From AC-52 sp044870295 (GTDB taxonomy: Bacteria; Actinomycetota; UBA4738), in assembly GCA_044870295.1 (NCBI GenBank), contig JBIOYQ010000124.1, positions 1 to 9,610 on the forward strand: a DNA stretch of 9,610 nucleotides, read 5' to 3'. The position numbers were made by a program, and so were the translations under genes. Below the pieces are notes generated by a model. It made no database searches. It saw nothing but the letters and a program-made list of their open reading frames with translations, and was not told where the DNA came from. Within the stretch, counting starts at the first letter, position 1; every line of letters starts with the position of its first letter. This document shows, one piece after another, positions 5,690-9,610 of the stretch.

Positions 5690-7092
5690 GGCTCGCACGC
5701 CCCCGGGCGGGCCTCGCCGTCGTGGTCGCCGTCGTCGGCTGGCTGGTCCTGATGGCCGGCCCGCCCGCCGCCTCGGCGCACCCCCTCGGCAACTTCACCG
5801 TCAATCGGTACGCCGGCATCGTCGTGTCTCCGGGCAGGGTCGAGATCCGGTACGTCGTGGACATGGCCGAGATCCCGACCTTTCAGGAACAGTCGTCGAT
5901 CGACGCCGATGGCGATGGGACCGACAGTCCACTCGAGCGCCAAGCGTGGGCCGATCGGACGGCCCGGACCGTGGCCTCGAAGCTCACCGTCGCGGTGGAC
6001 GGATCGGAGATCGACCTGTCCGTGAGCAGCGACGACCTCCTGTTCCGCGACGGACAGGCCGGCCTTCCGATCCTGTACTTCACGGCCTCGTTCTCGGGTG
6101 CGCTCGGTTCCTCATCCGGGTCCGTGTCGTACTCGGATGGCGCCTATGAGGGGCGCATCGGCTGGAAGGAGGTCACGGTCCGATCCGTGGGGGGCGCGTC
6201 GGTGTTCGGTTCCTCGGTGCCCGCTGCGAGCGTCAGCCGGGAACTCACGGCCTATCCCCAGGACCTGCTTTCCAGCCCGCTCGACGTCACGTCGGCGACG
6301 TTCTCCTTCCGGCCCGGCCCCGGGACCGGCGGCGCAATGGCCGACCGGTCGGATGGTCCCACGGTGTCCGGGGCGCCGATCTCTTCGGGGGGCGCGTTCG
6401 CCGGGTTGGTGCGGTGGAAGCTGACGCCGGTCGTCCTCGTCGCGTCCCTCTTGCTGGCGCTGGCGTTCGGCGCGGTGCACGCGCTGGGCCCGGGCCACGG
6501 GAAGACCATCACCGCGGCCTACCTGGTGGGCTCGGGGGCTCGGGTGGGCCAGGCCATCGCGGTCGGTTCGGCCGTCGCGCTCATGCACACGGCCTCGGTC
6601 CTCGTGCTCGGTCTGGTGGTGTTCGTGCTGGCCCGCTCGTTCCCGGCCGAGCACATCTATCCGTGGCTGACGCTCGGGACCGGCGTGGTGGCGCTGAGTC
6701 TCGGGGTGGGGCTCTTCGTGTCCCGCTGGCAGGAGCGTCGACGGGGGAGCGAGTCACATCAGCATTCCCATGTCCACCCGCACCCCCACCCCCACCGTCT
6801 GGCCGCCCTGGCCGTGAGCGGCGGTCTCCTTCCGTCGCCGACTGCGTTCGTGGTCCTCACCGGCGCGATCAACGCGCATCGCATCGGCTACGGCCTCTCG
6901 CTGATCCTGGCGTTCAGCGTCGGGCTGGCCGCCGCCCTCATCGGTGTGGGCCTGCTGGCCCTGCGAGCCAGATCGGTCGTCGCCACACACCTTCGCTCCC
7001 GATGGGCCGCGCTCATCCCCCTGGGCTCCGCCCTGGTGATCGTGGGCTTCGGCGTCTTCTTCGCCGCCCGCGGCCTGACCCAGGTCGGCTGA
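5686..7092 (+). CDS. NicO-type nickel/cobalt transporter family protein with extracytoplasmic N-terminal domain
   Basis: A 468-residue membrane protein. I place the start at GTG 5686, which overlaps the TPR stop (GTGA); it leads straight into a signal peptide (residues 1-31, cleavage at ASA before HPLGNFTVN). Residues 32-240 form an extracytoplasmic domain with an EF-hand-like loop, DADGDGTDSPLE, from 73. Residues 245-465 form a transporter of about six segments with the NicO/RcnA-type motif HALGPGHGKT at 265-274 and a second polar segment, GSAVALMHTASV, at 294-305. The loop before the last segments carries His at every second residue from 358 to 370 (HQHSHVHPHPHPH), a likely metal-binding tract. 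Family knowledge points to Ni2+ or Co2+ movement, but the metal and direction are not determined by the sequence, and other divalent metals are possible. A terminator hairpin follows within 20 bases, closing the operon. Confidence 0.85.
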   Translation: MRLARPRAGLAVVVAVVGWLVLMAGPPAASAHPLGNFTVNRYAGIVVSPGRVEIRYVVDMAEIPTFQEQSSIDADGDGTDSPLERQAWADRTARTVASKLTVAVDGSEIDLSVSSDDLLFRDGQAGLPILYFTASFSGALGSSSGSVSYSDGAYEGRIGWKEVTVRSVGGASVFGSSVPAASVSRELTAYPQDLLSSPLDVTSATFSFRPGPGTGGAMADRSDGPTVSGAPISSGGAFAGLVRWKLTPVVLVASLLLALAFGAVHALGPGHGKTITAAYLVGSGARVGQAIAVGSAVALMHTASVLVLGLVVFVLARSFPAEHIYPWLTLGTGVVALSLGVGLFVSRWQERRRGSESHQHSHVHPHPHPHRLAALAVSGGLLPSPTAFVVLTGAINAHRIGYGLSLILAFSVGLAAALIGVGLLALRARSVVATHLRSRWAALIPLGSALVIVGFGVFFAARGLTQVG

Positions 7093-7108
7093 GGCGACAG
7101 GAAAGAAA

Positions 7109-7137
7109 GAGGAGGCCGCAGGGGAGGCGGCCTCCTC
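7109..7137 (+). terminator. Strong hairpin terminator closing the DUF4331–TPR–NicO operon
   Basis: GAGGAGGCCGC (7109-7119) and GCGGCCTCCTC (7127-7137) form a perfect 11-bp stem around the 7-base loop AGGGGAG, 17 bases after the NicO stop codon. An A-rich run (GGAAAGAAAGA) precedes it. There is no T tract, which is usual for GC-rich actinobacterial terminators. Confidence 0.8.
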
Positions 7138-7307
7138 GTGGCTTCGCGCCGGACCCGGCGGGACTTGCCCCGCGCGTGTAGGCCCGGCGCTCGTCCGGCC
7201 TTGCAGAGAAGGGGGATGCTTCTCATCTATCTTTTCGGCCGCCGGGCGGCCTAGATTCACTCCCCCGGGCAAGGTTTTTCTCGGCACTTCCCGGCTCCGC
7301 CCGCAGC
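7138..7307 (+). other. Hairpin-rich non-coding stretch before the glutaredoxin gene
   Basis: No credible coding frame is present. Two groups of inverted repeats occur. The first is GCCGGAC (7148-7154) with GTCCGGC (7193-7199), enclosing GCGGG (7158-7162) with CCCGC (7169-7173). The second is a nested set: GGGGGATG (7211-7218) with CACTCCCCC (7258-7266, one bulge), ATCTA (7225-7229) with TAGAT (7252-7256), and GGCCG (7237-7241) with CGGCC (7247-7251). The second half is visibly less GC-rich than its surroundings and ends near a T5 run at 7274-7278. It matches no riboswitch or small RNA that I can recognise. It could be a leader, a small RNA, a minus-strand terminator, or chance pairing. Confidence 0.35.
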
Positions 7308-7313
7308 TACCAT
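7308..7313 (+). promoter_or_regulatory. Candidate -10 hexamer TACCAT for leaderless glutaredoxin mRNA
   Basis: TACCAT fits the TANNNT core and ends 6 bases before ATG 7320, the usual distance from a -10 to the transcription start. The gene has no Shine-Dalgarno sequence, so a leaderless message is the simplest reading. A two-codon ATG CGG TGA (7312-7320) overlaps the ATG as TGATG, but it lies within the -10 itself and would not be transcribed from this promoter. Confidence 0.45.
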
Positions 7314-7319
7314 GCGGTG

Positions 7320-7562
7320 ATGCCGGTGCACACCGTCGTGCTGTACTCGCGGCGCGCCTGCCATCTGTGCGACGAGGCCCGAGCGGTGATCGAGGCGGAA
7401 CGCCTCCGGAGCGAGTTCGACTTCCAGGAGGTCCTGATCGACGGAAGCGACGAGCTGGAACGGGCGTATGGCCTCAGGGTGCCGGTGGTCAGCATGGACG
7501 GCAGGGAGGAATTCGAGTTCGCCGTCGACCCGCGTCAGCTCCGTGAGCTGCTCGATCGGTAG
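7320..7562 (+). CDS. Glutaredoxin-like small thioredoxin-fold protein
   Basis: An 80-residue protein with the thioredoxin fold of the glutaredoxin-like (DUF836/NrdH-like) group. It starts with a beta strand (HTVVLYS), followed by a redox motif CHLC (Cys14, Cys17) at the head of a long helix, then FDFQEVLID, and the cis-proline loop RVPVVSMDG with Pro55. It should be a cytosolic thiol-disulphide carrier; the partner reductase is unknown. I chose ATG 7320, six bases past a TACCAT hexamer; GTG 7317 directly before it is the alternative and adds one residue. It lies 71 bases upstream of rex. A small glutaredoxin beside rex and hemA is a familiar actinobacterial arrangement and supports the assignment. 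Rex has its own promoter in between, so the two need not be one transcript. Confidence 0.85.
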   Translation: MPVHTVVLYSRRACHLCDEARAVIEAERLRSEFDFQEVLIDGSDELERAYGLRVPVVSMDGREEFEFAVDPRQLRELLDR

Positions 7563-7574
7563 CCGCTTGTGCCC

Positions 7575-7593
7575 TTGTGCTTCGGATTCACAA
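7575..7593 (+). promoter_or_regulatory. Candidate Rex operator over the rex promoter (degenerate)
   Basis: TTGTGCTTCGGATTCACAA has TTGTG at one end and CACAA at the other, and its right half is a perfect TTCACAA Rex half-site. The Rex operator described in Streptomyces is close to TTGTGAAC-GC-GTTCACAA: the arms are the same but the spacer between TTGTG and CACAA is 8 bases; here it is 9, and the left half lacks the AA. The site ends 6 bases before the TAGAAT -10, so bound Rex would cover the -35 region and spacer. This position is what autoregulation would need; the imperfect left half keeps confidence moderate. Confidence 0.5.
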
Positions 7594-7599
7594 GCGCGC

Positions 7600-7605
7600 T
7601 AGAAT
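7600..7605 (+). promoter_or_regulatory. Candidate -10 hexamer TAGAAT of the rex-hemA promoter
   Basis: TAGAAT is one base from consensus, in the context CTAGAATC, the same octamer as upstream of the minus-strand gene at 302. TTGTGC at 7575 could serve as a poor -35 with a 19-base spacer. The expected transcription start is near 7612-7614, which excludes the in-frame GTG at 7577 as the rex start. Confidence 0.55.
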
Positions 7606-7613
7606 CCCAGCCC

Positions 7614-7637
7614 GTGACGGCGCCGACCGCCATATGA
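7614..7637 (+). promoter_or_regulatory. Candidate leaderless mini-ORF overlapping the rex start (ATGA)
   Basis: GTG 7614 begins 8 bases after TAGAAT and opens the frame MTAPTAI, whose TGA (7635-7637) overlaps the rex ATG (7634-7636) as ATGA. Rex has no Shine-Dalgarno sequence of its own, so a leaderless start at this GTG followed by reinitiation would explain how rex is translated. A direct start at the rex ATG from a short leader of about 20 bases is the alternative. Confidence 0.35.
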
Positions 7638-8317
7638 GAGATCGAGCCATCCCGGAGGCAACGGTGGGGCGGCTCCCCGTCTATCTTCGCGCTCTGGTCG
7701 ATATGGCCGAGCGAGGGGTCTCGACCATCTCCTCGGGTGACCTGGCGGAAGCGGCCGGGGTGAACTCGGCGAAGGTGCGCAAGGACCTTTCGTACCTGGG
7801 TTCGTACGGCACCCGGGGCGTCGGCTACGACGTGGCCTACCTGATCCACCAGGTCCGCCGGGAGCTCGGCCTCACCCAGCACTGGCCCGTCCTGATCGCC
7901 GGCGCCGGGAACCTGGGCCACGCGCTGTCCAACTACCGGGGGTTCACGGAACGGGGGTTCCGGATCGCCGCCATCGTCGACAAGGCGCCGGAGCGGGTGG
8001 GCGAACGCATCGGATCGGTGACCGTCGAGCACATCGACCGCCTCTCGGAGATCGTCCGGCGCGACGACGTCGCCATCGGCGTGATCTGCACGCCCGCCGC
8101 GGCCGCCCAGGAGGTGGCCGACCGTATGGTCACGGCCGGCATCCGCTCGATCCTCAACTTCGCCCCGGCGGTCATCGCGGTCCCCGACCACGTCTCGGTC
8201 CGAAAGGTCGATCTGTCGATCGAGCTGCAGATCCTGGCGTACTACGAGCAGCGCAAGGCCGTGCTGGACGCCGTCAAGGGCGGACGGGCGGCGCTGGACC
8301 TGGCCGGCGTGCCGTAG
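7634..8317 (+). CDS. rex: Redox-sensing transcriptional repressor Rex
   Basis: A 227-residue NADH/NAD+-responsive repressor. It starts MRDRAIPEATVGRLPVYLRAL, the conserved Rex N-terminus, and carries a winged-helix DNA-binding domain (about 1-80) with the recognition region AGVNSAKVRKDLSYLGSYGTRG at about 41-62. A Rossmann domain follows, with the nucleotide loop GAGNLG at 90-95 and the acidic Asp116 after strand 2. The C-terminal helix (about 193-212, DLSIELQILAYYEQRKAV) is the domain-swapped dimer helix. When NADH rises, Rex leaves its operators and releases respiratory and heme genes; in Streptomyces it controls rex-hemACD, as the adjacent hemA suggests here. The ATG was chosen because the in-frame GTG at 7577 lies upstream of the TAGAAT promoter and inside the candidate operator. 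Confidence 0.95.
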   Translation: MRDRAIPEATVGRLPVYLRALVDMAERGVSTISSGDLAEAAGVNSAKVRKDLSYLGSYGTRGVGYDVAYLIHQVRRELGLTQHWPVLIAGAGNLGHALSNYRGFTERGFRIAAIVDKAPERVGERIGSVTVEHIDRLSEIVRRDDVAIGVICTPAAAAQEVADRMVTAGIRSILNFAPAVIAVPDHVSVRKVDLSIELQILAYYEQRKAVLDAVKGGRAALDLAGVP

Positions 8318-8320
8318 CCT

Positions 8321-8354
8321 GGAGAACGCCATGCGTCCGGAGATGGTGGCCTGA
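8321..8354 (+). promoter_or_regulatory. Candidate mini-ORF with its own ribosome binding site, overlapping the hemA start (TGATG)
   Basis: GGAG (8321-8324) stands 6 bases before ATG 8331, which opens the frame MRPEMVA. Its TGA (8352-8354) overlaps the hemA ATG by one base as TGATG. By contrast hemA's own nearest purine-rich site, GGAG at 8339-8342, is 11 bases away, which is long. Ribosomes could thus load at 8331 and reinitiate at hemA. The peptide has no obvious regulatory residues, so a loading role is more likely than attenuation, if the ORF is used at all. Confidence 0.35.
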
Positions 8355-9610
8355 TGCCCGTCCTCGCCCTCGGCGTCTCGTACCGCCGGGCACCGGTCGA
8401 GCTGCTCGAGCGGCTGTCCTTCGCCGAAGACGAGCTGCCCAAGGCCTTCCGCCGGTTGCTCGACCTGGAGGCGGTCAGCGAAGGCGCCATCCTCTCGACC
8501 TGCAACCGGGTCGAGGTCTATGCGGCGGTCGACTCCTATCACGCCGGCTTCCTCGACCTGAAGCGATTCCTGTCGGAGGCGACCGAGGTCGGGCCGGACG
8601 AGTTCGCCGAACCCCTGTACGCGCACTACGAGGACGACGCCGCCGAGCACCTCTTCGCCGTGGCCGCCGGCGTCGATTCGATGGTTCTGGGCGAGCCGCA
8701 GATCCTGGCACAGGTCCGGCAGGCCTATCGCTTCGCCGACGCCGAGGGTGCGACCGGCCCGATGCTGTCCGCGCTGTTCCGGGCGGCGGTCAGGTCGGGT
8801 CGTCGGGTGCGAGCTGAGACGGCCATCGGAGCCTCACCGGCCGCCATGGTGGCCGCCGGCACCGACGTGGCGGAGACGGTCCTGGGGACCCTGGGTGGAC
8901 GGTCCGTGGCGGTCGTGGGGGCCGGCGGCATGGCCCGGCTGGCCGTGAAGCACCTGCAGGAGCGGGGCGTGGGGCGGATCCGGATCCTGAATCGCACGGT
9001 CGACCGGGCCGAGGCCCTGGCGGCCCGGACGGGCGGCGAGCACGGCGGCCTCGACGGGCTGGCCGCGGCCATCCGCGATGCCGATCTCGTGGTGACCTCG
9101 ACCGGCGCTGCTGGTGTGGTGGTGGGAGCCGGGATGGTTCGGGAGGCGCTCGATGGCCGGCACGACCGTCCCGTGTTCTTCCTCGACCTGGCGGTTCCGC
9201 GAGATGTCGATCCGGCCGTGGCCTCGCTGCCTGACGTGGTCCTGGCCGACATCGACGATCTGCGGGAATCGCTGTCCGGCGGGGGAGCGACCGCCGAGGA
9301 AGTCGATCGCGCGCGAGCGATCCTCCGCGAGGAGGTGGAGCGTTTCTCTTCCTGGAGGAGAACGGCCAAGCTGGCGCCGCTGATCCAGGCTCTGCGTGAC
9401 CGGGGCGCCAGGATCCAGGCCGCCGAGCTGGCGAAGGCGGCTCCGAAGCTGGCCCGTCTCTCCGACCGCGAATGGGCCGCTGTCGAGACCATGGCCGGGG
9501 CGATCGTGGCCAAGCTCCTGCACGACCCCATCGTTCGGCTCAAGGCGTCGGGCGCCGGCGGATCGGACTCGCTGCCCAGGATGGCCGCGGAGCTGTTCGG
9601 AGTCGATATC
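8354..9610 (+). CDS. hemA: Glutamyl-tRNA reductase, HemA (C-terminus cut by window edge)
   Basis: Reduces glutamyl-tRNA(Glu) with NADPH to glutamate-1-semialdehyde, the first committed step of C5-pathway tetrapyrrole synthesis in the cytosol. The window holds 419 codons with no stop. Bacterial enzymes of this family are usually about 420-450 residues and often end near LFGL, so little is missing. Motifs present: the active-site Cys50 in LSTCNRVEVYA, LGEPQILAQVRQAY from 112, the NADPH-binding loop GAGGMA at 189-194, LNRTVDRAEALA, FLDLAVPRDVDP, and the C-terminal dimerisation helices with RTAKLAPLIQALR. The ATG at 8354 gives MPVLALGVSYRRAPVELLERL, the standard N-terminus. It follows rex by 36 bases and is almost surely co-transcribed with it; hemC and hemD would be expected next beyond the window. 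Confidence 0.96.
   Translation, partial: MPVLALGVSYRRAPVELLERLSFAEDELPKAFRRLLDLEAVSEGAILSTCNRVEVYAAVDSYHAGFLDLKRFLSEATEVGPDEFAEPLYAHYEDDAAEHLFAVAAGVDSMVLGEPQILAQVRQAYRFADAEGATGPMLSALFRAAVRSGRRVRAETAIGASPAAMVAAGTDVAETVLGTLGGRSVAVVGAGGMARLAVKHLQERGVGRIRILNRTVDRAEALAARTGGEHGGLDGLAAAIRDADLVVTSTGAAGVVVGAGMVREALDGRHDRPVFFLDLAVPRDVDPAVASLPDVVLADIDDLRESLSGGGATAEEVDRARAILREEVERFSSWRRTAKLAPLIQALRDRGARIQAAELAKAAPKLARLSDREWAAVETMAGAIVAKLLHDPIVRLKASGAGGSDSLPRMAAELFGVDI

Noticed and set aside
4439..5698. Minus-strand open frame of 419 codons opposite the TPR gene, and a plus-strand frame at 4186-5595 in another phase.
   Set aside because: Both have low-complexity Arg/Gly composition; the TPR frame has clear repeats, a membrane segment and operon spacing.
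6773..6796. Tandem-repeat-like CACCC units.
   Set aside because: They are simply the codons of the alternating His-Pro tract in the NicO protein, not an independent repeat.
7312..7320. ATG CGG TGA as a functional two-codon leader ORF for the glutaredoxin gene.
   Set aside because: It overlaps the proposed TACCAT hexamer, so the promoter as called would start transcription after it; direct leaderless initiation at 7320 is simpler. I keep it only as part of the overlap count.
7577..7633. A 19-residue N-terminal extension of Rex from GTG 7577.
   Set aside because: The GTG lies inside the operator-like palindrome and upstream of the TAGAAT -10, so it would not be on the transcript from this promoter.
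7535..8650. Minus-strand open frame of 371 codons opposite rex and the start of hemA.
   Set aside because: It covers two well-recognised conserved genes and the rex promoter and shows no protein-like motif.
1..9610. Search for tRNA, rRNA, insertion sequences, CRISPR arrays and known riboswitch cores.
   Set aside because: No tRNA T-loop with acceptor stem, transposase, spaced direct repeat or familiar riboswitch core was seen on either strand by eye; a computed search could still find a divergent one.

Overview
The window is high-GC DNA with dense, short-spaced genes. It most likely comes from a deep-branching or uncultured member of the Actinomycetota. The main reasons are the order glutaredoxin–rex–hemA, which is the known actinobacterial arrangement; several starts with no Shine-Dalgarno sequence just downstream of TAGAAT, TATCCT or TACCAT -10 hexamers, as in leaderless-rich actinobacteria; and frequent GTG and TTG starts. 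The genus cannot be fixed from the sequence. I found no mobile element, CRISPR array, tRNA or rRNA.

Layout. (1) Bases 1-302, minus strand: the N-terminal part of a xylose-isomerase-like TIM-barrel protein (sugar phosphate isomerase/epimerase family), leaving the window on the left. (2) Bases 303-376: a short divergent promoter region. (3) Bases 377-2661, plus strand: an acyl-CoA synthetase (AMP-forming ligase), followed with a 4-base GTGA overlap by an unrecognised protein with about seven membrane segments. (4) Bases 2662-2864: a non-coding stretch with two inverted repeats and a strong Shine-Dalgarno site. (5) Bases 2865-7092: an operon of three exported or membrane proteins: a secreted DUF4331 protein, a membrane-anchored TPR protein, and a NicO-type transporter with an EF-hand-like Asp loop and an alternating histidine tract. 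It ends at a perfect 11-bp hairpin. (6) Bases 7138-7319: a hairpin-rich non-coding stretch. (7) Bases 7320-9610: a small glutaredoxin-like protein, the NADH/NAD+ sensing repressor Rex, and glutamyl-tRNA reductase HemA, which runs off the right edge and is nearly complete.

How the genes may work together. The rex-hemA pair links cellular redox state to the first committed step of tetrapyrrole synthesis. A degenerate Rex-operator-like palindrome (7575-7593) lies over the rex promoter, which would fit autoregulation. The DUF4331–TPR–NicO operon looks like a functional unit that handles a divalent metal at the cell surface, but its real role is unknown.

The most unusual pattern is how translation starts. 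Six of the eight plus-strand genes begin on a stop-start overlap. In two cases (1945 and 5686) the stop belongs to a full gene. In the other four (377, 7320, 7634, 8354) it belongs to a mini-ORF of 2 to 8 codons. Two of those mini-ORFs (354 and 7614) have their GTG 7-8 bases after a -10 hexamer, where a leaderless message would begin, and a third (8331) has its own well-spaced GGAG. This suggests, but does not prove, that tiny leader ORFs load ribosomes onto the main genes.
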